Origin: Saprospiraceae bacterium
GTDB taxonomy: Bacteria; Bacteroidota; Bacteroidia; Chitinophagales; Saprospiraceae
Length of the DNA: 64,000 bases
Direction: 5' to 3'
Assembly (NCBI GenBank): GCA_016719615.1
Contig: JADJYQ010000005.1
Coordinates: 124,001-188,000 of the forward strand
Shown: positions 8,096 to 16,508 of the stretch, piece by piece
Numbering within the stretch: position 1 is the first letter of the stretch
Layout of the letters: each line of letters begins with the position of its first letter
Translations under genes and position numbers: made by a program
Notes under the pieces: model-generated
The model's database searches: none
Seen by the model: only the letters and a program-made list of their open reading frames with translations
What the model was told of the DNA's origin: nothing

Positions 8096-8938
8096 TCAGG
8101 TTCTTGATTGTCTCTTGATCAATTTTTGCGTTTTGATCAAATTGAAATCAGCATCCAAAAATTTGATAAAATAAATTCCGTCTTTTTGATGGGACAAATC
8201 AAGCGTTTCTATATGACCAATCAGTTTTCCCGAAAATAATTTTTTTCCAAAAAGATCTATGAGTTCGTAAGCAACAACTTTAGGATTACTTACCTGAAGC
8301 TGGATTTTCTCATTAAAGGGATTGGGATATACCGAAGTACCACTTATATCCGTTTGGTGAATTCCGGTACCTATTTTTTCATTGACCTGCAGCGCAGTTT
8401 TATTTCCACCGTCGCCACTATCCGATCCATTGGCATTAACACCGGTGCCTCCGGCGTATATAGTTACCGCCCCTGAGCCTTTTACAGGAGCCGTCCACAG
8501 GATTTCAAATAAATTTTTATCGCTGCGATCGGTATGTTCTGCATACAATCGTCCAGTACGCAGTGTTGTCAATTTAACATTTGAACTTATCGGACTGATT
8601 TCTTTTAAATTAGGTCCGTTTACTTTTTCTTCAGCATTTAATAAGGTCATTTGAAAACCATAAGCTTTAGGATCATTTCCGCCGGTTTTATTGATACGCA
8701 CATGAATAGAATAAGATTTTCCGGGTTCGTATGCCTGGATGGTATCAGTGCCTTCCAGAACATGAATTTTGACTTCTACACTTATCGGACCGTTGTGGCA
8801 AGATTTACATACCGTATCATCATCTCCAGGTGCACCCGTACTGCCTTTGGCTCCCTCTGCTCCACGACCTTTTTGATTGGACATGGTGACTACCCCAAGA
8901 AAGGAAAGTAAAAAAAACAGGTAAATAAAATTTTTCAT
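8096..8938 (-). CDS. choice-of-anchor V domain protein with type IX sorting domain
   Basis: 280 residues from the ATG at 8938. Signal peptide (MKNFIYLFFLLSFLGVVTMS). Then GAEGAKGSTGAPGDDDTVCKSCHNGP: a CxxCH heme-binding-like motif preceded by the APG-D/E segment typical of choice-of-anchor V proteins, which resemble the reelin/reeler fold (about residues 55-190). The C-terminal 80 residues (VYPNPFNEKIQLQV ... DGIYFIKFLD ... QKLIKR) are a type A sorting domain of the type IX secretion system, so the protein should be exported to the cell surface. Whether heme is bound is not known; only one CxxCH is present. Confidence 0.85.
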   Translation of the reverse strand: MKNFIYLFFLLSFLGVVTMSNQKGRGAEGAKGSTGAPGDDDTVCKSCHNGPISVEVKIHVLEGTDTIQAYEPGKSYSIHVRINKTGGNDPKAYGFQMTLLNAEEKVNGPNLKEISPISSNVKLTTLRTGRLYAEHTDRSDKNLFEILWTAPVKGSGAVTIYAGGTGVNANGSDSGDGGNKTALQVNEKIGTGIHQTDISGTSVYPNPFNEKIQLQVSNPKVVAYELIDLFGKKLFSGKLIGHIETLDLSHQKDGIYFIKFLDADFNLIKTQKLIKRQSRT

Positions 8939-9018
8939 AGGCATTTAAACTTCACAAAGTTAGGTATTATGGTATGACTCTTTTTTTAACAAAAGGTTAA
9001 AAGAAGAACGGGTAAATA

Positions 9019-9570
9019 TCATTTTTTGTAGCCTTTTTCAGGATATTTTCCTTCTCCAGAAGAAATATAATGTTCTACAATGGCCATATCATTGGCCGGA
9101 TCTTCAGTTGCATAAAAGGGTTTATGAAAGTGAACATACCGGGTTTTATAATTTATTGAAGCCGGTACAATCGGCACTCCGGCACCTTTTGCGATGTAAT
9201 AATAGCCCGTTTTCAATTGATCGGTTTTTTTGCGTGTTCCTTCCGGAGAAATGACAATAGCAAAGACCCGATGCGATTTAAAAAGCTCAATATACATCTC
9301 TACCTGGTTTTTACTCGCAGATCGCACGACAGGAAATCCACCCAAGGCTTTGAAAAACCAAGCATAAGGTGGCCTAAACAGACTTTCTTTACCGATAAAT
9401 CTCATTTTATCCAATCCGCTGGCCCACCTGATGAGCAATCCCAATGGAAAATCCCAATTCGAAGTATGGGGACCAATTGCGACTACAAATTGATCAATTT
9501 TTCGCAACGTTTCTGTGCCCGTGTATCGCCAGCCTAATAAACCCAATAACCATTGACTCCATTTTTGCAT
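9019..9570 (-). CDS. 1-acyl-sn-glycerol-3-phosphate acyltransferase-like (PlsC family)
   Basis: 183 residues. Carries the acyltransferase block I in the form HTSNWD (H-x4-D, residues about 34-39), block II around FIGKESLFRPPYAWFFKALGGFPVVR and block III SPEGTRKKTD, then the VPIVPASINY block IV. These residues bind and acylate lysophosphatidic acid or related acceptors at the inner membrane. The protein is shorter than E. coli PlsC (about 245 residues) but matches the short form common in Bacteroidota. Single gene on the minus strand. Confidence 0.9.
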   Translation of the reverse strand: MQKWSQWLLGLLGWRYTGTETLRKIDQFVVAIGPHTSNWDFPLGLLIRWASGLDKMRFIGKESLFRPPYAWFFKALGGFPVVRSASKNQVEMYIELFKSHRVFAIVISPEGTRKKTDQLKTGYYYIAKGAGVPIVPASINYKTRYVHFHKPFYATEDPANDMAIVEHYISSGEGKYPEKGYKK

Positions 9571-9580
9571 GCGGATGTAA

Positions 9581-9735
9581 AAATAGCCTAAAGCTCAAAG
9601 CTAAAAGCTAAAGCTGATTGGGAATACAGAAATTTGAAGGAATTGACCATGAGGAATGGGTTTTTAAGGATTTACAATATGGTTCTTAGGGTTTGTTGTA
9701 GAAAAATGCCTAAAGCTCAAAGCTGAAAGCAAAAT
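9581..9735. repeat. degenerate AAAGCT-type direct repeats
   Basis: Between the acyltransferase and sigma factor genes the segment CCTAAAGCTCAAAGCT occurs twice (about 9590-9606 and 9708-9724), each followed by further short AAAGC units. Slippage-type low-complexity DNA without coding potential. Confidence 0.6.
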
Positions 9736-9889
9736 GCTTAGTTCTGAGTTATTTGATGTTTCTTAAGCTCAATTAGTCTTTACTCCATAATCCTTGCACC
9801 ATACTCTATTTCTATTGGGGTTTTCTGTTCAAAAACTCTAAAAATCAGCTTAATTGGTTAAACTTTGCAGGGTAATAACAGTCTTAAGA

Positions 9890-10462
9890 ATGATGGCGGG
9901 ATTAAAAAATACGGAAGACCAACTCATCCTGGAATGGGTGATCGGTGAATTGACCATGGAAAAAGGTTTCCGGGCTTTGGTTGAAAAATACCAGCAGAAG
10001 TTGTACTGGCATATCCGGAGGATGGTATTGGTTCACGAAGACGCAGATGACGTGCTTCAAAACACCTTTATCAAAGTGTATAAAAGTATACACCAATTTG
10101 AAGGAAAAAGCAGCTTGTTTACCTGGTTATACCGAATTGCAACGAATGAATGCCTGAGCTTTTTAGACAAAAACAAAAGGTATAAATACGACGGAATGGA
10201 TGAGCAGAGCGAACATCCGGTCATTCAGCAACTTGCAGCAGATCCTTATTTTGAAGGAAATGAAATTCAACTCCGTTTGCAGGAAGCTTTGACCAGATTG
10301 CCAGATAAACAGAAACAGGTTTTTCTGCTCCGTTACCATGACGAGATGTCTTACAAAGAGATGTCTCAAGTCCTGGAGACTTCCGAAGGAGCTTTAAAAG
10401 CATCTTACCATCATGCCGTCAAAAAAATTGAAGAATATTTTAAATCGCTGGAATTAATTTAA
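9890..10462 (+). CDS. RNA polymerase sigma factor, ECF type
   Basis: 190 residues from ATG 9890 (ATGATG; an upstream TTG at 9854 is rejected because the family starts close to region 2). Region 2: FRALVEKYQQKLYWHIRRMV, DADDVLQNTFIKVYKSIHQFEGKSSLFTWLYRIATNECLSFL. Region 4: RLPDKQKQVFLLRYHDEMSYKEMSQVLETSEGALKASYHHAVKKIEEYF. This is a standard ECF sigma factor. The next gene, 3 bases after the stop, encodes a membrane protein with the features of the anti-sigma partner, and a Spy-like gene follows, the usual Bacteroidota triad. Confidence 0.95.
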   Translation: MMAGLKNTEDQLILEWVIGELTMEKGFRALVEKYQQKLYWHIRRMVLVHEDADDVLQNTFIKVYKSIHQFEGKSSLFTWLYRIATNECLSFLDKNKRYKYDGMDEQSEHPVIQQLAADPYFEGNEIQLRLQEALTRLPDKQKQVFLLRYHDEMSYKEMSQVLETSEGALKASYHHAVKKIEEYFKSLELI

Positions 10463-10465
10463 GAA

Positions 10466-11095
10466 ATGAATATACATCCAATATATAACGAAGATCCGGA
10501 GTTGCCATTTGGTAAAGCTTTGAAAAATGCAGATGGTTTTAAAGTACCCGAACATTATTTTGAAAACAGTGAAGAAATGATCATTCTTCAGTGCAGCGGT
10601 TTGGTGTCCCAGGAATCAAATGCTACATCAGGATTTGATGTACCTGTTGCTTATTTTGAAAATTTTACAGATTCACTGATCGAAAGAATCAATGCCGAAT
10701 CACTTGCATTTTTACCCAAGTCGGACGGCTTCAAAGTTCCAGAAAGCTATTTTGAGACTTTTTACAATCGTTTGCAAAATAAACTTTCAGCTCAACATCA
10801 ATCGACACCAACAAAACTTATAAAATTTCACAAGCTATGGTATTGGGCTGCTGCAGCATGTTTATTTAGTGCGGTTGGATTGTTTGCTATAAAATGGTCG
10901 CAAAACCAAACAACCGAAAATCTGCTTGCGCAATGTTCTGAAGAAGAGTTATTAGAGTACGTCACTGCTTATGTAGAAGAATTTGATGAGCAAAGTCTGG
11001 CCTTGTTACTTGAAGAAAATGATATTAATCAACTGGATATGATGAATGGACTTGATGAATCTGCTGAAGATCTGTTGATTGAGTATCTTGAATAA
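10466..11095 (+). CDS. membrane protein, probable anti-sigma partner of the ECF factor
   Basis: 209 residues with one membrane segment (about 126-145, LWYWAAAACLFSAVGLFAIKW). The cytoplasmic part holds three copies of a short motif: DGFKVPEHYFE (about residue 25), SGFDVPVAYFENF (about 58) and DGFKVPESYFETF (about 90). The motif F-x-VPE-x-YFE is familiar from uncharacterised proteins encoded next to ECF sigma genes in Bacteroidota. The C-terminal extracytoplasmic tail is very acidic (EEELLEYVTAYVEEFDEQ). Location 3 bases after the sigma gene suggests co-translation. Anti-sigma function is inference from position and topology. Confidence 0.75.
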   Translation: MNIHPIYNEDPELPFGKALKNADGFKVPEHYFENSEEMIILQCSGLVSQESNATSGFDVPVAYFENFTDSLIERINAESLAFLPKSDGFKVPESYFETFYNRLQNKLSAQHQSTPTKLIKFHKLWYWAAAACLFSAVGLFAIKWSQNQTTENLLAQCSEEELLEYVTAYVEEFDEQSLALLLEENDINQLDMMNGLDESAEDLLIEYLE

Positions 11096-11133
11096 ATGGT
11101 ATTTTTATTGTTATCGAAATAAAATCTAAATCT

Positions 11134-11616
11134 ATGAAACAAATTTTGAGTTCACTCCTGGCCTTGCTGACTTGCCTGGGATACAATACAGCACAGGAAG
11201 GCCCACCCATGAAAGGAAAAGATCGCATGATCGAAAAAATGGAATCTATGCGCGTCGCTTTTCTAACCAATGAATTGGATCTGACATCTGACGAATCTGC
11301 AAAGTTCTGGCCGGTGTACAATGAATATTCGAAAAAGCGCATGGAATTGCGTAAAGATTTAATGGATAAGAAACGCAGTATGCGTGATCAAAATCTATCT
11401 GAAGAGGAATCCGAAAAAGAATTGGAAGATCAATTGGCCGTGCAGGAAAAAGAATTAAATCTGAAACGCAGTTATTATGAGAAATTCAAAGCAATCCTAC
11501 CTGCACAGAAGCTTGCAAAACTCGAACCGGCTGAAAAAGAATTCAATCACGAAGTCCTTCGCAAATTGAAGGAACGCAGAGAAAACCGGATTGGCAGGGG
11601 AAGGCCAATGAAGTAG
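11134..11616 (+). CDS. Spy/CpxP-like periplasmic protein (sensor of ECF sigma type)
   Basis: 160 residues with a signal peptide (MKQILSSLLALLTCLGYNTAQ). The mature part is almost entirely charged helices: MRVAFLTNELDLTSDESAKFWPVYNEYSKKRMELRK ... LVVQEKELNLKRSYYEKFKAILPAQKLAKL. LTSDESAKFWPVYNEY and the LPAQKLAKL segment correspond to the two LTxxQ-like motifs of Spy/CpxP chaperones. In Bacteroidota such genes follow an ECF sigma and its partner, as here, and are often named sensors of ECF sigma factors. Probably a periplasmic helical chaperone or metal-stress protein. Confidence 0.85.
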   Translation: MKQILSSLLALLTCLGYNTAQEGPPMKGKDRMIEKMESMRVAFLTNELDLTSDESAKFWPVYNEYSKKRMELRKDLMDKKRSMRDQNLSEEESEKELEDQLAVQEKELNLKRSYYEKFKAILPAQKLAKLEPAEKEFNHEVLRKLKERRENRIGRGRPMK

Positions 11617-11858
11617 GGGAAATGGTTATTTGACTGCTTGGAGGTTTGATATTCTATTAGAAGGCTGGTAAAAAGTTCATATAGGATTATCATAGGAACC
11701 ATTTATTAAGAATTTGATGGACTCAATTCTTAGGTCTTGAATCCATATCTCCTTTCAAGCAATTTTTAAAAAATTATTCCAAGCAGCCAAATAGTCAAAC
11801 CTCCCAACAGTCATCCCTAAATGCCTATAAGCCTACATACCTAAACATATTCATCCCA

Positions 11859-13057
11859 TCAAGATGTACCCCTTCTCAAATCCTCAAACACCTCCCAATA
11901 TGACGGAAATGATTTACTTACAACATGTGAATTGGAAATACTAACATTTGTTAGTTTATGAAGAAGACTAAAGGCCATGGCAATTCGATGGTCCTGGTGA
12001 CTGTCGAGAGTTATATCTTTATTTATTTGAAATGTTTGCATGTTAAAATACATTTCCCTGCCGGCCAGTATTTCAAGAACAGTAACTTTGCATAGTTGTA
12101 AAAAATTAGTAATGATGTGCAGTCGGTTGGATTCTTTGTGCTCCAAATGTTGTAATCCTTTAAATGTGGCATTTACTTTTTGAATTGCACAAAAAATAGC
12201 CAAGGCCGGAAATAGATCGGGACAATTAGTAAAATCAAATTCAATGTGTTTTGGATTTTCATTAGACTTTTTTTCGACAAGTAATCCATTTTCTTCTTGA
12301 ATAGCTGTGATTCCAAAAGCTTGTAAAAAATTGAGGACAACTTCATCTGCTTGTAATCCGGATCTCTTGAGATTTGGAAAAAAGCAAAGGAATTTTTCTT
12401 GTAGAGCGATCCATGATAATATAAATGCAGCTGCACTCCAGTCAGCTTCCACTGTGTATGTTTGCTCTGAATAAGTACCGGATTTAATGTCTACGGAGTT
12501 CCCATGAATTGAAAATTGAATTCCAAATTGTTGCATGAGTTGGAGTGTCATATGTATATAAGGCTCTGACACGCCTTCAGGAGACCAACTTACTTTGAGA
12601 CCATTATGGAAATATGGTGCAATCAAAAGGATTGATGATACAAACTGGCTACTCATTTGTGAATCAACATGCACCACATCGGAATGATCTTTATTAACTC
12701 CCTTTACAATTTTGATAGGAAGATAATAATTTTGATTTTCAAACTGAAATAGACAAGCTAATTGTTCCAGCCCACGAATCAGAGGCATAATGGGTCTTGA
12801 TTTTAAATTCCCCAAACCATCTAAAATTTTGTTTTGCCCTGTTAAACAATAATAAGCAAGTATAAATCGAAGGGTAGTTCCACCTTCGCCAATATTTATA
12901 TTTACTTCTTTATTGTTGAGAGCTTTTGCAGATATATAGTGTCGTCTGAAGCCGAGAGATATTTTATATGTTGTTTAAAATTGCCGAGCGCATGAATGAT
13001 CAATAAGCGATTGGAGATGCTTTTAGATGATGGCAATTTAACTTGCTGAATATCCAT
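11859..13057 (-). CDS. aroA: 3-phosphoshikimate 1-carboxyvinyltransferase (EPSP synthase), frameshifted
   Basis: Shikimate pathway enzyme joining shikimate-3-phosphate and PEP. From ATG 13057 the protein starts MDIQQVKLPSSKSISNRLLI (PEP-site KS-SNR) up to SASDDTIYLQK, then hits a stop. The second frame continues ALNNKEVNINIGEGGTTLRF and runs to 11859 with LKSRPIMPLI, VEADWSAAAFILSW, DLFPALAIFC, HKESNR and DHRIAMAFSLL, all conserved EPSP synthase blocks. One extra A in the run at 12924-12927 (four T on the plus strand) joins both frames perfectly into 399 residues, the normal length. Because neighbouring genes show the same defect, an assembly error is likelier than a pseudogene. Confidence 0.88.
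11941..11954. repeat. CTAAC-N4-GTTAG palindrome
   Basis: CTAACATTTGTTAG inside aroA. Other exact copies: 28098-28111, 35233-35246, 49201-49214, 54638-54651, 61103-61116. Confidence 0.6.
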
Positions 13058-13064
13058 TTTTAAT

Positions 13065-13477
13065 TTAATCCTTCCAATGGATGCGAAGTACGGATAATAA
13101 ATCCGGATGCAGGCTCCTGTCTACAGGGCAGGCATGCGCAGCATGGTCCAATATTGTTTTTTCTTTAGGGCTGTAAGATTTATCAGGCATATGCAGGTCA
13201 ATTTCAACGGAAGCAATCCTTCTCGGATGGTCTGCCATGATTTTTAAAACTTCAGCTTTCATTCCTTCGATGTCGATTCCATGCGTTCGGGCTGCAATTC
13301 CCATAATGGTCATCATACAACAAGCTAAAGAAGTGGCGGCAAGATCAGTAGGAGAAAATGCATCTCCTTTACCCTGGTTGTCTGGTGGAGCAACTGTTTG
13401 AATTTTTGTCCACTCCGCAAATGTGTTGCTTCTGTCCGAAGATCTCCAAGGTAAATGACTTCTGCTGTTTTCATCAT
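13065..13477 (-). CDS. OsmC family peroxiredoxin-like protein, frameshifted near N-terminus
   Basis: OsmC/Ohr-fold protein, generally reducing organic hydroperoxides with two Cys. The family N-terminus is read from the ATG at 13477: MMKTAEVIYLGDLRTEATHL, RSGQ, then the frame breaks. The rest, KIQTVAPPDNQGKGDAFSPTDLAATSLACCMMTIMGIAARTHGID ... HACPVDRSLHPDL, lies in another frame. Adding one A to the five-base run at 13403-13407 fuses them to 137 residues, the typical length. The two Cys regions (SLACCMM and HACPV) are present. A longer open frame beginning at 13535 has a nonsense N-terminus and is not the real start. The gene ends 8 bases before aroA begins. Confidence 0.88.
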
Positions 13478-13598
13478 CAATTGAATTTAAATAGAAAATA
13501 GTCGATACTATGTTCGCGCATGTGATCTGGTTCATGTAAATGAGAGGATACCAGAAATCAACTCATTTGAAGAAATAACTGAGAAAACAATCGACTTT

Positions 13599-14162
13599 TT
13601 ATACAGTCATAATTTCTTTATCTTTTGCTTCAATGATCTTGTCAACTTTCGAAGAAAAATCATTGACGATCGATTGTATTTCAATTTCTTTGCGTTTAGC
13701 GGCATCCTCTGAAAGCCCATTTTTTTGTTCTTTTTTGATGGTATCCAAAATTTTATGCCGTGAAGATCTTATACTCACTTTAGCTTCTTCACCATAATGC
13801 TTAATTTGCTTTACATACTCCTTTCTGCGTTCTTCTGTAAGTGGGGGAATGGATATGCGTATCAGTTCGCCGTCATTTTGCGGAGTTAATCCGAGATTAG
13901 CAGCAAAAATGGCGTGTTCAATTTCATTGATCATTTTCTTTTCCCAGGGTTGTATATTCAGCGTCCGGGCGTCAGATGCACTGATATTTGCAATTTGTCC
14001 GATGGGAGTAGGAGCCCCATAATAATTGACCATGATTCCATCAAGCATTCCAGTAGAAGCTTTACCAGTTCTTACTTTTTGCAATTCTTTTTGCAAATGA
14101 TCTATTGCCCTATCAAATTCTTCTTTGGCTTTCTTCCAAGCGACTTCTAATTCTGGAGTCAT
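13599..14162 (-). CDS. frr: ribosome recycling factor
   Basis: 187 residues, the standard length of RRF (about 185). It splits the post-termination ribosome with EF-G. Recognisable blocks: AIDHLQKELQKVRTGKAS, VNYYGAPTPIGQIANISASDARTLNIQPWEK, IEHAIFAANLGLTPQNDGELIRISIPPLTEERRKEYVKQ and the C-terminal helical bundle (KEQKNGLSEDAAKRKEIEIQ). It lies in a minus-strand run with osmC and the zinc peptidase gene. The usual neighbour pyrH is not seen in this window. Confidence 0.97.
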   Translation of the reverse strand: MTPELEVAWKKAKEEFDRAIDHLQKELQKVRTGKASTGMLDGIMVNYYGAPTPIGQIANISASDARTLNIQPWEKKMINEIEHAIFAANLGLTPQNDGELIRISIPPLTEERRKEYVKQIKHYGEEAKVSIRSSRHKILDTIKKEQKNGLSEDAAKRKEIEIQSIVNDFSSKVDKIIEAKDKEIMTV

Positions 14163-14192
14163 ATGATATTATTTTTAGTTATCGTTATATGA

Positions 14193-14891
14193 TCAACGGT
14201 TTGCACCAACATAGCGCAAAATTAAATAAACCAGCATTACCAAAGAAGAAAGTGCGGCAGCTACATACGTCATACCAGCCCACCATAGCGCATCTTTTGC
14301 GCCTTGGTATTCCTGAGGGGTAACAACACCTCTCTGATCAATCCAGGCTAAAGCGCGTTTGCTGGCATCAAATTCAACCGGTAAAGTGATGATGCTGAAT
14401 AAAGTGGTAATTGCAAAAGCAATGATGGTAACCAACATTAAACTTGGGAATGTATTCGCTAGCATAAAAGCAGCCAACATTAGATATTGCTGCGCAACGC
14501 TTGCAAATTTGACAACAGGAACGAGTTTAGACCTCAATTGAAGCATTGCATAAGCAGTATCGTGTTGAACCGCGTGTCCGCATTCATGTGCTGCGACAGC
14601 GGCCGCTGCGACACTTCTGCCCTGAAATACATCGGGACTGAGATTTACCGTTCTGTTGACCGGATTGTAATGGTCTGATAAGAATCCATGTGATTCCAGA
14701 ACTCTAACATTATGAAGGCCATAGTACTGCAGCATATCTTCTGCAATTTCTCTGCCCGATTTATTACCGCGCAAACCTATTTTCGAATAAGCTTTAAATT
14801 TGCTTTGAAGCCTGTTTGAAACATACATACCTGCTAAAGACAATGCCCCGGTCAGGATGAAGTAAATCATATAATCTCCACTAATTGCCAT
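14193..14891 (-). CDS. membrane zinc metallopeptidase, YugP family
   Basis: 232 residues. The zinc motif HECGH is at residues 102-106 (AAHECGHAVQH), preceded by GRSVAAAAVA and the LSDHYNPVNRTVNLSPDVF segment typical of YugP-type putative membrane peptidases. Four membrane spans are visible: one at the N-terminus (MIYFILTGALSLAGMYV), two around residues 125-165 (YLMLAAFMLANTF, LVTIIAFAITTLFSIITL) and one at the C-terminus (TYVAAALSSLVMLVYLIL). Role unknown; family members are widespread in Gram-positive and Gram-negative bacteria. Confidence 0.92.
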   Translation of the reverse strand: MAISGDYMIYFILTGALSLAGMYVSNRLQSKFKAYSKIGLRGNKSGREIAEDMLQYYGLHNVRVLESHGFLSDHYNPVNRTVNLSPDVFQGRSVAAAAVAAHECGHAVQHDTAYAMLQLRSKLVPVVKFASVAQQYLMLAAFMLANTFPSLMLVTIIAFAITTLFSIITLPVEFDASKRALAWIDQRGVVTPQEYQGAKDALWWAGMTYVAAALSSLVMLVYLILRYVGANR

Positions 14892-14963
14892 ATTTATTGT
14901 GTTTTAATTTTTATAGTAACAGTTATTCTTCCCGGAAGATTTCAAATATTTATTAAAAATTTC

Positions 14964-16244
14964 TTAACGGATCATGTCAAAGCCGGTATAAGGTCTAAGT
15001 GCATCCGGAATGGAGATCCCTTGATCGGTTTGATTGTTTTCAAGTAAAGCCGCCACTATCCTTGCCAAAGCCAGAGCACTCCCATTAAGGGTATGGGTGA
15101 GTACTGATTCACCTTTGGCATTTTTATATCTTAACTTAAGCCGATTGGATTGAAAAGACTCAAAATTGGAAACGGAACTAACCTCCAGCCATCGCTTTTG
15201 GGCCGCTGAATAGACTTCGAAATCGTAGGTGATGGCGGAAGCAAATCCCAAATCGCCGCCACACAATCTCAAAATACGATAGGGCAAATTTAATGCTCCG
15301 AGTAAGGATGACACATGATTCAACATTTCTTCGAGGGCGGCATCAGATCTATCGGGATGTTCGATTCTAACAATTTCTATTTTATCGAATTGATGTACCC
15401 GGTTGAGTCCTTTGACATGAGCCCCATATGAACCTGCTTCTCTACGGAAACATGGCGTATATCCACATAGTTTTATGGAGAAGTTTTCGTCTTTAATAAT
15501 TTCATCCCGATAGATATTCGTGATCGGTACTTCTGCGGTTGGTATGAGATATAAATCGTCTCTTTCCACATAATACATTTGGGCTTCTTTATCGGGCAAC
15601 TGGCCGGTACCCCTAGCAGAATCAGCATTGACCAACAATGGAACGTGTAATTCTTCGTAACCTGCTTCTACAGCCTTGTCCAGAAAAAACTGAATAAGTG
15701 CGCGTTGTAGTTTCGCCCCCTGTGCTCGATAAACCACAAAACCTGAACCCGATAGTTTGACCCCCAATTCCAAATCAAATAAATTGTATTTACGTGCCAG
15801 ATCCCAATGTGGAAGGGCTGTTTCCGGCAACTGAGGCAATTCTTCTACACTTTGTTTATGAATTACATTTTCTTCTGCTGTGGTGCCTGCGGGAACCATT
15901 TCATGAGGAACATTGGGAAGCATCAAAAGCTTTTCTTCGATTGCTTGTTTGGTGGTTTCCAATTGTAGTTCGAGTTCTTTCGTTTGTGATTTCAGTTCAT
16001 TCACCGAATTTTTTAAACCATTGGCTTCGTCTGCTTTGCCACTTTTAAAAAGTTCTCCTATGTCTCTGGACATTTGGTTGAGGCTCGCAAGTTGCTGATC
16101 AATTTGAGATTGTAAGGATTTTCGGACATCATCCAATTGAATGATTTCATGAACAAAATTTAATTGTTCAGGCTTTAAGTTGCGTTTTTTATAGGCTTCA
16201 AGGACAGCCGTTGTATCTTTTCGAAGGATTCTAAGCTCTACCAT
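14964..16244 (-). CDS. serS: seryl-tRNA synthetase
   Basis: 426 residues, typical size. The N-terminal arm is a long coiled coil (residues about 30-105, rich in K/E/Q heptads) that binds the tRNA long variable arm. The class II catalytic domain shows TAEVPITNIYRDEI, CFRREAGSYGAHVKGLNRVHQFDKIEIV (motif 2) and LNGSALALARIVAALLENNQ (motif 3). Single gene on the minus strand, 72 bases upstream of the peptidase gene. Confidence 0.97.
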   Translation of the reverse strand: MVELRILRKDTTAVLEAYKKRNLKPEQLNFVHEIIQLDDVRKSLQSQIDQQLASLNQMSRDIGELFKSGKADEANGLKNSVNELKSQTKELELQLETTKQAIEEKLLMLPNVPHEMVPAGTTAEENVIHKQSVEELPQLPETALPHWDLARKYNLFDLELGVKLSGSGFVVYRAQGAKLQRALIQFFLDKAVEAGYEELHVPLLVNADSARGTGQLPDKEAQMYYVERDDLYLIPTAEVPITNIYRDEIIKDENFSIKLCGYTPCFRREAGSYGAHVKGLNRVHQFDKIEIVRIEHPDRSDAALEEMLNHVSSLLGALNLPYRILRLCGGDLGFASAITYDFEVYSAAQKRWLEVSSVSNFESFQSNRLKLRYKNAKGESVLTHTLNGSALALARIVAALLENNQTDQGISIPDALRPYTGFDMIR

Positions 16245-16324
16245 CAGGGGTATTTTCTATTCGGCAATGTTAAGCAAGTCTCTGAAATTTTTTTCTAAAA
16301 ATAATAAAATCATATAAAGTATAG

Positions 16325-16332
16325 TATATTTG
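16325..16332 (+). promoter_or_regulatory. -7 element TATATTTG upstream of rho
   Basis: Perfect TAnnTTTG 176 bases before the rho start codon; no convincing -33 box at normal spacing. It would give rho a leader of about 165 bases, in line with the long, autoregulated leaders often seen for rho. Confidence 0.4.
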
Positions 16333-16508
16333 CAGAGTCAAACCGAATGGTTTTACATATCTATCGCATCTCCAGAGTATATTCTGTTCATCCTTAACAA
16401 ATTTATCTATTCCCGTGAGTGTTTGGCTGACCAGGTTCTCTGAAAATCGATTGTGAATCAAGCCCATATCAAATCTAAACGCTTAATTTATTCTGCTTTA
16501 CCTATTTT

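Noticed and set aside
11859..13057. aroA as a true pseudogene
   Set aside because: Only one base is missing and the rest is fully conserved; the same kind of defect occurs in other genes, pointing to sequencing error.
13478..13535. N-terminal extension of the osmC frame
   Set aside because: This part reads as nonsense; the real OsmC start MMKTAEVIYLGDL lies in another frame, so the extension results from a frameshift.
16245..16508. tRNA or small RNA before rho
   Set aside because: No cloverleaf or conserved small-RNA pattern seen; better explained as the rho leader.
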